Part shown: positions 11,601-23,660 of the stretch, piece by piece
How the letters are laid out: each line of letters begins with the position of its first letter
Position numbering within the stretch: the stretch's first letter is position 1
Assembly: GCF_963576675.1 (NCBI RefSeq)
Contig: NC_088911.1
Location: forward strand, 138,139,929 to 138,203,928
Reading direction: 5' to 3'
Length of the DNA: 64,000 nt
Source of the DNA: Euphorbia lathyris
Taxonomy: Eukaryota; Streptophyta; Magnoliopsida; Malpighiales; Euphorbiaceae
Made by a program: the position numbers and the translations under genes
The notes under the pieces: generated by a model
What the model was told of the DNA's origin: nothing
Seen by the model: only the letters and a program-made list of their open reading frames with translations
The model's database searches: none

Positions 11601-14160
11601 CACCGTGTTTGTCCCATAAAATGTAGCTTTGCAAAAAAAACGTTCTTCAATAAATCAAATCGAACTTCACTTCTAACTTTATGATACACATTTGCACATT
11701 TACTACAAGGGCATCTAATTTGTTTTTCCAATGTTGTTGTCCTTACATGCATTAGAATTGGTGAATGCAAAATCAAGAAAGTTGTTTATCCCTTATAAAT
11801 AATATTGAGAACATCGATCTTGTAGTTTCATCCATTTTTTATCCATGGTTGTTTCCTAATTTCCCTTCAACATTAAGCTCATTTTAGTTAAACCCTCCAC
11901 ACAGCAATAACAACACAAGTAGAGATCAATGTAATGATTTTTATATTGTACTCAAATTCATTGTTCAAACACATTTTTAACATTGGTTTTAAAACGAGTT
12001 AAATTATTGGTTTGTAAATCAGTAATACTACTGGTTTTGAAACCAATAACATTACTTGTTTTCAAAAGTTACATGTTTCCAAATAAATAAGGTTGATGGT
12101 TCAAACTAGGGAACTAGTTTTTTTTCATATATGTAACCAAAATCTAATATAAGAAAATAAATATAGAATTACTTACTAGTTTAAAAACCAGTAGTCTTAC
12201 TTATTTGTAAATGTTAATGGTTTTCACACAATGTTGCTAGTTCATACCAATAAAGTTACGAGTTTTTTCCATCTATGTAATCAAAATCTAATAAAAAGAA
12301 AATAAAGATAAAATTCCCACATATGCAAATTAATTCTATAACTTATACCCAAAAAGTGAACTAAAAAGAAGTATTTATATGAAAATTAATAGCAAAACAT
12401 ACTTAAATGAGAGAGGGATGGAGCAGAGGAAGCTTTATCACCTTCTTCAATAGAACTATAGTTATGAAAAAAAGTCAGTCAAAATCAAATGCGAATAAAT
12501 TTTACAAATTAGTTAATCAAGAACTGAATTATTTGATAATTGGAAATATTAAAACTACTCAAGCCATAACCAATATATATGAACTTAATGAACAAATTGA
12601 AATAAACACATAGATGAAAGCATGGCTCTAATAGCAATATTATGTCATGTGGGGCTTTAATCACATGTATATATACAGTTGTGAATTTAATTAACACTCT
12701 TATGACAATGGCACAATATTCCATCCCACTAATATTGTCAATTCAATTAATTATTACTATTGAGATTTCTATATACTTGCCAATTCGAAATCTTATGTCC
12801 TTAATTAAAAAAATGGAGTACTTTCCATTAGGGCATGTTCACTTGATGTGAATACGTTTCAATATACTATTTTCCAATTCTACACACTTCAATATTTAGG
12901 CTTTTAGAAAAACTGGTGATAAAAAATGAATATTTTAAAACCTAGCAATTTAGATTGCTTTCATTGCTAAGATATAAGGATGACTCATTCATGGGGGTTT
13001 TTGTTAATATCGACATAATTTTTATCTTCTTTAAGTTTAGTCTATTTTAGACATGGGCTTCAGCCTTTGATTGGTTGTTGGAAGGTTAATTGACATGAGA
13101 GTTAATAAAAGTTAATGGAGGTAATGGAATGGAAGAAGAAGCGATGAAAATGGAGGCTAGAAATTAACATCGTTTGGGCATTTATGGAATTGAAATAAGC
13201 GGAAATGGATGTAAATTAGTTAAAAAGTTTACATTATTCTCATTAGCCACCAATTTGGAGGAACATTTTTTAGGTTAATGGAAATAAAATATTAACTCCA
13301 TTAACCTATATTTACACTCTAAAAAACACTTGCAAGCGAGGTTAACTTAAAAGTTTACATTCCATTACTACAATTAACCTTCATCCAAACAAAGACTTAT
13401 GGTTTACATTTTACAAAGTGAAGTACAATATCTCAATTAACATAATCTATTTAAACCATATCAAGGAGGAAATTCCTCAATTAGATTAAGGGACTCTTCT
13501 AGTGACGTTGCCCAAGAAGCAAGGGAATATGCTACAATATTACCATGCCTTCTAGTATGAGAAAATATTACAATATTACCAACCAAGTTGTTTCTCAGTC
13601 AAAAAGAACACTGCTGCAAAAATAATCAATTCCAACATAAATAAGAAACACATATCCGAAACAAAATTACAAACAACATGCAAGATTACAAGATTATCTA
13701 TTTACAAAATCACATTATCTATACAGTTGAACCTATATCAATACCAATGAAAGTCAGAAGAGTTTAAGAAATCAACTTATAAAATTATCAATTTGTTGCA
13801 GAACTATATATGAGTATTGATCAATAATGGCTGACCATGGAAGGGAAAAGAGCGAGGCAGACGGGAGAAACGCAAACCCTAAATGAGGTCGGAGAGATTG
13901 AACTGCACAAACGTTTTTTTCTAATCAACCCATTTCGATTAGTAATCTGATGGAGCTAAAATACGCAATAACGAAGACAAAAAAAGTGAGAGCAGCAAAG
14001 GTCGAAGATAGAAAATGGAAGATAGTTGCTCTTCCCCGATGAAGATTCGCCAGCTACAAAGTTTATTGAGGATATCACGTTCAACATTTGGAGTTGGTAG
14101 AGAGAATTAGGGGTTTATTGGATGATATCTTGGGATTGTGAACTTTTCCCCTTAACGTGT
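11600..14160. other. AT-rich interior of the CACTA element, no recognisable gene
   Basis: Only short, unconserved reading frames are present. Positions 11950-12260 contain several variants of a short inverted motif (ggttttaaaacgagtt, ctggttttgaaaccaat, agtttaaaaaccagt). Around 13060-13420 there are paired ggttaatgg / ccattaacc blocks that suggest a decayed MITE. I see no gene. Confidence 0.5.
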
Positions 14161-14189
14161 CTAATCTTTAAAATATTATATACATACTA

Positions 14190-15106
14190 ATTTAATTAGA
14201 ATAATAATTAATGTTTTGCAATAATAGGCTTGTAGTTGGACAATATTCTTTAACTGCAACAACTTATTATTGTTGCCATATATAGTTGAATATACCGCAA
14301 CAACACGCTTGTTGCTAACATTTAATTTTTTTATCACATTTTCACATCATGTGAAATGTTTTGGAGGGAGTTAGCAGGAAAAAGGCTTTAGAAACAATCT
14401 AAAAACAATACATTACTAAAGCTTACTTATATATTAATGGTATTTATTTTTTAAATAGTATAATAGGTAGTTTTGGCAATATATAGAGTTGTAGCTAAAC
14501 CTATAACGTTAAATGCAACAAGAGTCTTGTTGCCAAAGTTTATCAATTTTTTCCACCAACTTCTTAAGCCAAAATTTTGGAGGGAGTTATTTTTAGGAGT
14601 TAAAAATTTTGGAGGGAGTTTTGTACATCACAAGTTTTGATAACAATTTAGAAATATGTGTTATTAAAGTTATTGTTTTGGCAACGACTACATTGTAGCA
14701 ATATATAGTAAATCAGTTAAGTTTTCAATTGATCTAATAAATATGTTTGGAAACAATAGCCTATGTAGTTAAAATGTATTTTAAAAAAAGCAAAAATACT
14801 ACATTGTTGTCGTTTATGCTGAAATTTACAGCAACAACACGTGCTTAGTTGTTGTATATTACATCTTTTACAGTAATTACTTCGATGGTTGCAAAAACGT
14901 ATATCATTTACAGCAACAATGCTCTTGATGCCAAAACTGGAAAAAAAAATCACTCGCGAAAAAATTTGTCCAGAGTGTGTGAATAAAATTTTAGTGACCC
15001 TGATTGGTAACGAACCAAAAATATTGATTACTAAAAACATGTTTTGCAACAACTTTTTAAGTTTTTGCTAAAACCTGTTGCCCAAAAGCATTTTTCTTGT
15101 AATGGA
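14190..15106 (-). mobile_element. CACTA terminus with subterminal repeats
   Basis: Read inward on the minus strand from 15106, the sequence begins CATTACAAGAAAAATGC. This is the canonical CACTA terminus CACTACAAGAAAAATG with one substitution. The next 900 bp carry many copies, in both orientations, of a short motif around gcaacaa / ttgttgc, for example near 14270, 14310, 14515, 14830 and 14910. Such arrays are the transposase-binding subterminal repeats of these elements. The matching opposite terminus was not found near 9600-10340, so the element looks truncated. Confidence 0.75.
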
Positions 15107-15424
15107 AAAGACGTAGTCTCACCCTACCTTGCCCAATAAATCAGTACTATTATGATGTTATGTGTTTGCTGTTTATTTATGCTTTGTAAATGATATAAGC
15201 CATATACTCAAATGATTGAAAACATTCATATGTACATTAAATTTTATACCAGTGCATATGGTTATAACATAATCCTACCCAATTGGTCAAAAATTAAGTG
15301 TATAATGATATTTCAAAATTGATCTAAAATATAATTGTATTTCCTCCCGTATTCAAATTTATAATTGTGCATACAGTCATAACATAACCTTATTTAGAGA
15401 GTTCGAATTTGACGATTATTAGAA

Positions 15425-15955
15425 GGGAAAAGTACGAAAAAAATGCTTGTGGTTTGCCCAATTTGCAAACAGATGCATGTGGTTTAAAAGTTTACAAATA
15501 AAGGTCTGTAGTATGTTTTATTTACAAAACAAAGTATTACAATTACACATTTAAGTTCTAATTACAACCAAAGACGTTTTTATCTAAAAAAAATTATTCT
15601 TACATATCAGCAAAACGCAACCCCGAAAAATGACTTTCTAAATCGAAACAATAAATAATATGGTGAAACTTTATGTTTTCTTTACTAATCTGGCAGTTTA
15701 TGAACTAAATTGATATTTAAGTTCATTTTTACACGGTTGCAATTTGATTTTGTGATCTGTATTATGTCAATATATAAATGTAATTGAAAAAAAATTAAAA
15801 AATGCTCTTATTGTTATCAATTACTTAAAAGTTTAATTTTAAATACTTTGTTTTGTAAAAAAAGTATACCACATACCTCTATTTACAAACTTTTAAACCA
15901 CAGACCTCTATTTGCAAATAAGGCAAACAACGAGCATTTTTTTCGTACTTTGCCC
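15425..15955. mobile_element. 531-bp MULE-type MITE
   Basis: The long terminal inverted repeats start gggaaaagtacgaaaaaaat and gggcaaagtacgaaaaaaat. They continue with a matching ggtttaaaagttta block about 60 bp inward. A perfect 9-bp target duplication, ttattagaa, lies at 15416-15424 and 15956-15964. The ends resemble those of the Pack-MULE at 958-2676, so both are probably mobilised by the same Mutator-like transposase. There is no coding capacity. Confidence 0.92.
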
Positions 15956-16436
15956 TTATTAGAATACATTGTTATATTTAGAGATATAATAATATAAATG
16001 AAATTTATTGAATATATAAATATATATATAACATAACTCTAGACATCATATTAAAACTGAATAAATTATATAGATAATTTTTTTTATCACTCTCTGGGGT
16101 TTTATTGGACAAATTTTTTAACTTTAAAAAACTAAAAAGTACATAATTATATTATTTCTCGTGTTTTATTTTTATAACCATCCATGCGGTTATAACATAA
16201 CCTAGTTTCGAGGGTTTAAATTGATGAAAAACAATATTTCATATATTAGAAATAAATTAAATTTATTTATTTTATTGAAATGAATTTAAGGATGAAATCA
16301 AATCCTTTCCCATATTTATTCTCGATAACTGTGTGTACAGTTATAGCATAACCTTATGTAAAGTTTAAATATCAAAAGATCACTTGAGAAAATATTGTTA
16401 TCTTTTAGGGGTATTTTGAGATGTAATTAATTTGGA

Positions 16437-16438
<2 letters not shown>

Positions 16439-16473
<35 letters not shown>
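16439..16473. repeat. (TA)n microsatellite
   Basis: About 17 consecutive TA units in AT-rich intergenic DNA. Confidence 0.95.
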
Positions 16474-16477
<4 letters not shown>

Positions 16478-16549
16478 ATAATAACCATATAAATTGAGTT
16501 AAAATTAATTAGAATGTCATTAATAGTTTACATCGTGTATTTTCCCAGT

Positions 16550-16716
16550 TTTGATCACACACACCTTAATGAGCATGTAGAATTTGTTCATTCACCGTTA
16601 AATTTAGGCTTATTAGAATCCTAGGGTGGAGATTCAAAGCATCCTGAAACTTAGATTTAATAAGCCTATATCTAACGGTGAATGAGCAAATTCACTTGCT
16701 CATTTAGGTGCATGTG
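16550..16716. mobile_element. Fold-back MITE
   Basis: The two arms of about 60 bp (16556-16615 and 16659-16715) are inverted copies of each other: cacaccttaatgagcatg faces catttaggtgcatgtg, and attcaccgtta faces taacggtgaat. A partial copy of the same family lies at 59053-59160. No clear target duplication was found. Confidence 0.75.
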
Positions 16717-16883
16717 AAAATTCCTATGTATTTTCCTCTTTTAATCGTATGAATTAATTATAAAGGAATAAGACAAGTATTTATTACAAACATATTTGCA
16801 ATTGTTTTAGTAATGCATATGTAAAGTAAAACAAATTAAGGATCACATTAACATATATGAAAAAAATTACTCTAAATAAAAAT

Positions 16884-17228
16884 TAAATCTTGATTAGGAA
16901 ATAAAATTTAATTGTATTTATAATTTAATAAAATATGGAAATTTTATCTATTTTAAGGTGAGAAATTTATTAAACATTACCTTAAATCGAAAAAACCAAA
17001 CATCAGTTAAATGGAAATAAAAATTAATTCACGTTTATTATTTAATATGATATGGAAGCTTTATCTATTTCAAGGTGAGAAATTTATTAAACATTACCTT
17101 AAATAAATAAAAAAACAAACATAAGTTAAATGGAAATAAAAATTAATTCACGTTTATTATTTAATATGATATGGAAGCTTTATCTATTTTAAGGTAAGAA
17201 ATTTAATAAACATTACTTTAAATAAAAT
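16884..17228. repeat. Three-copy tandem repeat, period about 120 bp
   Basis: The block aaggtgagaaatttattaaa recurs near 16956, 17073 and 17194 with flanking sequence also repeated (tggaagctttatctattt, ttcacgtttattatttaat). The last two copies are the most similar. It is non-coding and AT-rich. Confidence 0.85.
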
Positions 17229-17298
17229 TCAAACCTAGATTAGAAATAAATGCAAATTAAAGATGTAAATTAACAAAATAAATTCAACATATAATATA

Positions 17299-17958
17299 GG
17301 CTTAATGCTTCTCCAGCCCCCTTAACTTGTCCAAATTGGTCATTTTACCCCTCCAACTCATCGAATGTCCTATTTACCCCATTAACTCCATAAAAATGGT
17401 ATTTCTCACCCCCTTAACTTGTCTAAATTTGTCATTTTACCCCTTTTCAACTCATCGAATATCCTATTTACCCCCTTAACTCCATAAAAGTAGTATTTCT
17501 CACCACTTATGATCCTATTTACTCTCTTAACTCTATAAAAATGGTATTTCTTATCCATTTATAGTAGTAAAAAAAGTTGAAAAGAGAAAGAACGAATAAA
17601 AAATACAAATAACAAGGACATTAATATAAACAAGTTAATGTACCAAAATAGGCCTATGATTTTTGGGGAATTATCAATTTAGGTTCCATTTACAAAATAG
17701 CATAAATATAGGTTTAACGTTTAAAAAAAGTTATTAATTTAGGCTTCGATAACGAATTGTGAGGAGTGAAAAATACCACTTTTATGGAGTTAAGGGGGTA
17801 AATAGAACATTCTATGAGTTGGAGGGATAAATGGACAAGTTGAGGGGGTGAGAAATACCACTTTTATAGAGTTAAGGGGGTAAATAGGACATTCGATGAG
17901 TTGAGGGGGTAAAGTGACCAATTTGGACAAGTTAAGGGGGCTGGGGAAGCATTAGGCC
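17299..17958. mobile_element. 660-bp MULE-type MITE
   Basis: It starts ggcttaatgcttctccagcc and ends with the inverted equivalent (ggcctaatgcttccccagcc on the other strand). The ends continue as long inverted repeats made of internally repeated phrases such as cccccttaacttgtcc and ctcatcgaatgtcctattta. A perfect 9-bp target duplication, tataatata, lies at 17290-17298 and 17959-17967. The element at 58682-59056 has related ends. Confidence 0.92.
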
Positions 17959-18033
17959 TATAATATATATACATACGTAAAATTAATTTAAATTACCTAA
18001 TAGGATTGTTAATGGGACGGGAATGAGATCGAT

Positions 18034-18082
18034 GTCATTACCGCGGGTAAAATGATGTCATTACCGCGGGTAAAATGATGAC
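18034..18082. repeat. Short tandem duplication of about 23 bp
   Basis: The phrase gtcattaccgcgggtaaaatg occurs twice in direct succession, at the 3' edge of the F-box remnant. Confidence 0.85.
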
Positions 18083-18864
18083 CATCATGTCCAACATCTC
18101 AGCATTCTTCAATAGACACTCAATAAATTTGAACACAAGTATATGTCTATCATCTCTCCCTGATAGCCTAAAAATCTTAACCGTCTTCAAATTTGGCACT
18201 GAACAATTGGAAACCGTTTCATTTGAATCCTAGTAGTTCTTCTTTCTTCTGCAATCATTTCGTGTGCTTTGAGACTGCAGAGAAGAGTTTGTTAGCCCAT
18301 TGATCTTAAAGAAAGACACATTACATGGAAATTGAATATAATTGGCATGACAACCAATTACCTTAACGAGGTGCAACTTCAAAACTAATTTCTCAAGCAC
18401 ATCTGAACTGCGAATTGCACAAATAATTCCAGGGAGGTCCTTATCGAAATTAGTAGCATGCAGAGTCAAATATTTGCAGTTTAATAATGGAGAAGATAGA
18501 CCTTCCACCTCCAAAGCTGGTAGAATCTTCAAAGGTAAACATAATAAAAATGAAAATTCAGGAATATTAAGAATCTACTTTCCAACAACAAAAAGGAAAA
18601 GCTTTATAAGTTACCTTGATAACCCAGCTCCCAATTTCAAACAGCTTCACATGTTGAAGCGTCCCAATAATATTCATTGCCAAACTCCGCTTAAATTGAA
18701 ACTCAGAATCTAAATCTGGTCTCTACACAAATCGATACAAATTTAATTGCTCAAGGTTTGGACATGAAATTTCATAATCCAAAGTATTATGTATTGCTCC
18801 CAAAACTAAATTTTTCAAAGATTTTGAATCAATAACGAGACGTCAGAACAACGACGGTCCGGTA

Positions 18865-20180
18865 GTCAAGCCATAATAATAGTGTTTCAAAGTAATCTCT
18901 TGTTTTATACTAATGTGTTTGTTCAATGTTGAGTTAATTGTAATTATAAGAATCAAGACATTAAAAGTGTGAGGCCCAAAAGCCCACAAGAGAAAGTCAA
19001 GCCCAAGTTAACGGTTGAAAGCCACACGGCCCAAGCAGATCAAAACGCGGCTCAAGCTGAATGAAACGCAAGCCCAGCGAAAAGAATGATCGAGAAGCCT
19101 TTCCCAAAAGCTTCAGGACGAAACTGATGAGTTGTGTGATAAGGAAGTCAGGTCAGCAGCTGACCTGAACAAACTTGGAGATAAAGTATTTCTACTTTGG
19201 GTAAAGTTCAGAAGACGCAGAAAGTTGTCTGCTAGACTTTGCCATAAATGTAGAGACATTCTGACCAGCTGGACGAAAAGCATCTGAGCACTGCCGAAGA
19301 CAGAAGATACAGGATTCTTATTGGCCGAAAATGCTGAGCACTGACTGAGTGAAAGCGACAGGAAGCCGTTTCCCTCCAACGGTTATTTCAAAATTCAAAA
19401 TGATCGGTGCCTCAGTTGTCACTATAAACAGGCCTCTCAAATGCTTCATTCGGTGCAGATCTTCAACAAGTCGAAACACTAACCAAATCATTACTCGAAG
19501 TTCTATATTAGAAAAGCAAAGCAAATCTTACACCAATTCATATTCTTGTGTCAAAGTCTAGAGTGGTCTATTTCATCTAAAGTGTTCTTAGCTTTTGTTT
19601 AGAACAAAATTCTTATCATTTCTAGAAGTATAGAAAGGAGAAGCTGAGTTGCTCGGTTATAGCACTCAGCGGTAGAAATAGGATTGAGTAGAGGAATAGA
19701 GGAAGGTACTCTTGTATACTCAGTTGCTATTGTAAAAAGTTTTTACTCTACCTTTAAAGAGCTCAGTAGAGGATTCGAAAAGCTCGGAAGGAATTTCGAG
19801 GACTGGACGTAGGCGGATAGGCCGAACCAGGATATGTCCGATGAGTAGTATCTTTCTAACCATTAACTCCTTTATATATTACTTGCTAAAATAATGCCTA
19901 GTGAAATACTAAAAAGAACATAAGCTGAGTTAAGTGAACTGAGAATATGAGTTTAGGAATAGACTTAAGTGATATATTTTGACTCAAGAACAGAAACAGT
20001 CTTAGTCACCCGTTGAATAAGCTTGTGTCTAAAACTTACTTAGTACCACTGTGCTAAAAGACTAAGTTAAAGTCTTAAACGAAAAACAAGTCGGCTTTGA
20101 CGTGAATTTTTTTAAATAGTTCCTAACCCCCCCCCCCCCCCCCCCCGCAACTAATATTATCACGTTACTCGGGACCAACA
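18865..20180 (+). mobile_element. LTR-like insertion (probable copia solo LTR) in the F-box remnant
   Basis: The F-box reading frame stops at 20181 and resumes near 18840, so roughly 1.3 kb is inserted. The block has the features of a copia-type LTR in plus orientation. A TATA box (ctataaac) lies near 19422, followed by a pyrimidine-rich leader, a long 3' part with the phrase gccgaaccaggatatgtc, a C-homopolymer, and the end gggaccaaca at 20180. The left edge is not resolvable: no TG start with a duplication of gatac (20181-20185) was found, so the left end may be deleted. Confidence 0.6.
20129..20146. repeat. C homopolymer
   Basis: About 18 consecutive C near the end of the LTR-like block. 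Its length is prone to sequencing or assembly error. Confidence 0.8.
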
Positions 20181-20764
20181 GATACAACATTTTCTATAGC
20201 ATAATCAGGAATACAAGAACATTCCAACTTCAATTCTTTGAGATGTGGCCAATTTATCCTCCAATCAGGTATAAAATCACACTTGTGAAACTCTAGTTGA
20301 ACTAAGAAAGCATTGTTGTAAACAAATTTAGGCAACACATACGGAAATTCGGCAACACGAGTATAGAGATGCAAGATTAGTTCCTCCACATCTTTTCTTA
20401 TTGCAAAACAGATCTTTGTAGTTAACTTTACATTATATTTTTCACAATGTTTAAACTTAATTGTGACGAAAAGATAGTAAGTTTTTTTATAAGTAATTGC
20501 GATAAATTTAATCATAGTTGCAATACACATAGATAATGACGCATTTAATTTTTCAAATCTGTATAAATAATTCTACCAAATAATTTGAATAAAAATAATA
20601 TCTTTTTGATATCAATGAATGAACATTAATCATAAATGTTTCATCATTTCCAAAATAAAAATGTAAAATGTTCTAACAATAGTAAAAACTAAACCCAGTC
20701 TAATAAAATTAATTGAAAACATAAGATGTTTAAAAGCAATGCTAAGTTTAAAAACAATCTTTAA

Positions 20765-21105
20765 ATTTGGCTTCCATTACGATTAAGCATAGAATGAAAA
20801 AGAGCTATAAGCTCATCTTATGATGCTTGTAAGTTTGCAATTGTGTCTTCTTGACTTTTGATCTTTTCATATTGACTTTTGATCTTGTCCTCTTAATTTC
20901 GTAGTTTCTCTTCAAGTAGTTCACGAGCTTGTTTCTCAGATTGAAATCTCTCTTCATACACACGAACTACTCTACTTGTACTTGGCTTTGCTCTATACCC
21001 TAACCCACGAGAGTAGCCACATTTTGGTTTCAAAAAAATTTCAACAATTTGTTGCCCAGATAGTTGAACTGCTTGTTCTTTAGACTTTTTGAATTCTGTA
21101 GTCAT
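20765..21105 (-). pseudogene. Coiled-coil CACTA-associated fragment, array unit 1
   Basis: The minus-strand frame begins MTTEFKKSKEQAVQLSGQQI. It continues through FLKPKCGYSRGLGYRAKPST and FQSEKQARELLEEKLRN to a heptad-like stretch (EDKIKSQ, EKIKSQED, IANLQAS), interrupted by a stop near 20896. This resembles the C-terminal part of the second plant En/Spm protein family (Transposase_24-like). Copies: 22035-22350, 23715-23930 and 23975-24262. Confidence 0.65.
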
Positions 21106-21189
21106 TTTCTCCTACAAAAAAATTTAAAATATTTTTTAAGTAACATTGATGGTAATAATGTACTTTTAGACTTCAAATGAGTATAATTA

Positions 21190-21455
21190 CATAATAGGGA
21201 AGTATCTAACAACTTTCTCCTTAATTTTTTTTTTTACTTTTATTCAAAGCAACTTTCCACTTGGGAGCCAAACAATCTAAATTCAAACAAGTATCATATT
21301 TCTCGTTCTCCTTCCAATATAATGTGCAATCATCTGGGCATGCGTCTATCTTAATATAACCAAGTCCAATATCACGCATAATCTTCTTAACTTCATAATA
21401 AGATTTTGGAAGAGTCTCGCCCTCAGGTAGAGCATCCTTAATCAACTATAGATTC
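21190..21455 (-). pseudogene. TNP2 N-terminal fragment, array unit 1
   Basis: The minus-strand frame encodes LPKSYYEVKKIMRDIGLGYI, KIDACPDDC, LYWKEN and LDCLAPKWK. This is the cysteine-containing block that precedes the catalytic part of plant TNP2 transposases. It ends in the lysine run NKSKKKN and has no continuation. The same fragment recurs at 22436-22690 and 24343-24597. Confidence 0.8.
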
Positions 21456-21519
21456 ATATTAAATGACTTGATCCTAGAATTAGTCATTATCTTATTATGC
21501 ATCAATGGTAGTAGAAACG

Positions 21520-21791
21520 ATAAAATCACACTTGTACAACTCTAATTGAACTAAGGAAGCATTGTTGTAAACAAATTTAGGCAACACATAAGGAAATTCG
21601 GCAACACGAGTATAGAGATGCAAGATTAGTTCCTCCACATCTTTTATTATTGCAAAACGGATCTTTGTAGTTAACTTTACATTATATTTGTCACAATGTT
21701 TAAACTTAATAGTGACGAAAATATAGTAAGTTTTTTTATGAGTAATTGCGACAAATTTAATCATAGTTGCAATACACATAAATAGTGACAC
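21520..21791 (-). pseudogene. F-box/LRR fragment, array unit 2
   Basis: It encodes the same LRR block as 20181-20527 (DVEELILHLYTRVAEFPYVL, LPKFVYNN, QLELYKCDFI). It is cut exactly where the array junction joins it to TNP2 sequence, so the predicted protein ends with a few foreign residues. Confidence 0.8.
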
Positions 21792-22435
21792 ATTTAATTT
21801 TTCAAACCTGTATAAATAATTCTACCAAATAATTGGAATAAAAATAATATCTTTTTGATATCAATGAATGAACATTAATCATAAATGTTTCATCATTTCC
21901 AAAATAAAATTGTAAAATGTTCTAACGATAGTAAAAACTAAACCCAGTCTAATAAAATTAATTAAAGACATAAGATGTTTAAAAGCAACGCTAAGTCTAA
22001 AAACAATCTTTAAATTTGGCCTCCATTACGATTAAACATAGAATGAAAAAGAGCTTTAAGCTCATCTTATGATGCTTGTAAGTTTGCAATTGCGTCTTCT
22101 TGACTTTTGATCTTTTCATATTGACTTTTGATCTTGTCCTCTTGATTTCGTAATTTCTCTTCAAGTAGTTCACGAGCTTGTTTCTCAGATTGAAAGCTCT
22201 CTTCATAGACACGAGCTACTCTATTTGTACTTGGCTTTGCTCTATACCCTAACCCACGAGAGTAGCCACATTTTGGTTTCAAAAAAATTTCAACAATTTG
22301 TTGCCCAGATAGTTGAACTGCTTGTTCTTTAGACTTTTTGAATTCTGCAGTCGTTTTCTCCTACAAAAAAATTTAAAATATTTTTTAAGTAACATTGAAG
22401 GTAATAACGTACTTTTAGACTTCAAGTGAGTATAA

Positions 22436-22690
22436 TTACATAATAGGGAAGTATCTAACAACTTTCTCCTTAATTTTTTTACTTTTATTCAAAGCAACTT
22501 TCCACTTGGGAGCCAAACAATCTAAATTCAAACAAGTATCATATTTCTCGTTCTCCTTCCAATATAATGTGCAATCATCTGGGCATGCGTCTATCTTAAT
22601 ATAACCAAGTCCAAGATCACGCATAATCTTCTTAACTTCATAATAAGATTTTGGAAGAGTCTCGGCCTCAGGTAGAGCATCCTTAATCAA
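22436..22690 (-). pseudogene. TNP2 N-terminal fragment, array unit 2
   Basis: Near-identical to 21190-21455. It differs by a few residues (for example EAETLPKS for EGETLPKS) and has a longer tail, VRYFPIM, which matches the following TNP2 motif. Confidence 0.8.
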
Positions 22691-22816
22691 CTATAGATTC
22701 ATATTAAATGACTTGATCCTAGAATTAGTCATTATCTTATTATGCATCAATCGTAGTAGAAACGATAAAATCACACTTGTACAACTCTAGTTGAACTAAG
22801 GAAGCATTGTTGTAAA

Positions 22817-23235
22817 TAGACCTGTCCATGGGCCGGGCCAGTCGGGTTTTTAAGTAAAAATGCTCAGCCCAAGCCCAGCCCAGCCCAGCCCACAATTAAT
22901 TTAGGCGGACTCGGGCCGGGCTGGGCTCGGGCTTAAAAATCAAATCCCGAGCCCAACCCATATAAGCCCACCTAAATATATATATGTATAATTGTTAATT
23001 ATAAAAAATAAACATTTAATATATAAATATATATTTATTAATTAATATTAATAAGCGGGCCGGGCTGGGCCGGCCCGTGTTATTTTTATTAATCCCAAGC
23101 CCGCCCAAAAAATAGGCGGGCTTTGGCGGACCTGGGCCGGGCTGGGCCGATGAACAATTTTTATTGTCCAAGCCCGGTCCAAGGGACACGGGCCTGGGCG
23201 GGCCGAGTGGGTACCCGGGCCCGTGGACAGGTCTA
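22817..23235. mobile_element. 419-bp GC-rich hAT-type MITE inside array unit 3
   Basis: The terminal inverted repeats start tagacctgtcca at both ends. The interior is GC-rich, with many ggccgggc / gcccggcc phrases, in sharp contrast to its AT-rich surroundings. A perfect 8-bp target duplication, gttgtaaa, lies at 22809-22816 and 23236-23243. It interrupts the F-box fragment of unit 3 and is absent from units 1 and 2, so it inserted after the array formed. Confidence 0.93.
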
Positions 23236-23463
23236 GTTGTAAACAAATTTAGGCAACACATAAGGAAATTCGGCAACACGAGTATAGAGATGCAAGATTA
23301 GTTCCTCCACATCTTTTATTATTGCAAAACGGATCTTTGTAGTTAACTTTACATTATATTTGTCACAATGTTTAAACTTAATTGTGACGAAAATATAGTA
23401 AGTTTTTTTATGAGTAATTGCGACAAATTTAATCATAGTTGCAATACACATAAATAGTGACAC
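23236..23463 (-). pseudogene. F-box/LRR fragment, array unit 3
   Basis: Same LRR block as in units 1 and 2. Its distal end lies left of the hAT MITE at 22765-22816. Confidence 0.75.
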
Positions 23464-23660
23464 ATTTAATTTTTCAAACCTATATAAATAATTCTACCAA
23501 ATAATTGGAATAAAAATAATATCTTTTTGATATCAATGAATGAACATTAATCATAAATGTTTCATCATTTCCAAAATAAAATTGTAAAATGTTCTAACAA
23601 TAGTAAAAACTAAACCCAGTCTAATAAAATTAATTGAAGACATAAGATGTTTAAAAGCAA

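Larger units (their letters stand above)
18068..20540 (-). pseudogene. F-box/LRR/FBD-type gene remnant, split by an insertion
   Basis: F-box/FBD/LRR proteins are substrate adaptors of SCF ubiquitin ligases, a very large and fast-evolving plant family. On the minus strand, 20527-20181 encodes LRR-type sequence (DVEELILHLY, LPKFVYNNAFLVQLEFHKC, INWPHLKELKLE). After the inserted block, 18835-18720 continues with VIDSKSLKNLVLG and ISCPNLEQLNLYRF. 18530-18310 gives LNCKYLTLHATNFDKDLPGI and SDVLEKLVLKL. 18210-18070 gives a typical FBD end (VPNLKTVKIFRLSGRDDRHI, then ECLLKNAEMLD). The N-terminal F-box is missing and stop codons occur at block ends. Fragments of the same LRR region are repeated in the tandem array to the right. 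Confidence 0.8.

Noticed and set aside
14717..15052. Minus-strand frame of 111 codons
   Set aside because: It lies in CACTA subterminal repeats, has no conserved motif and repetitive composition.
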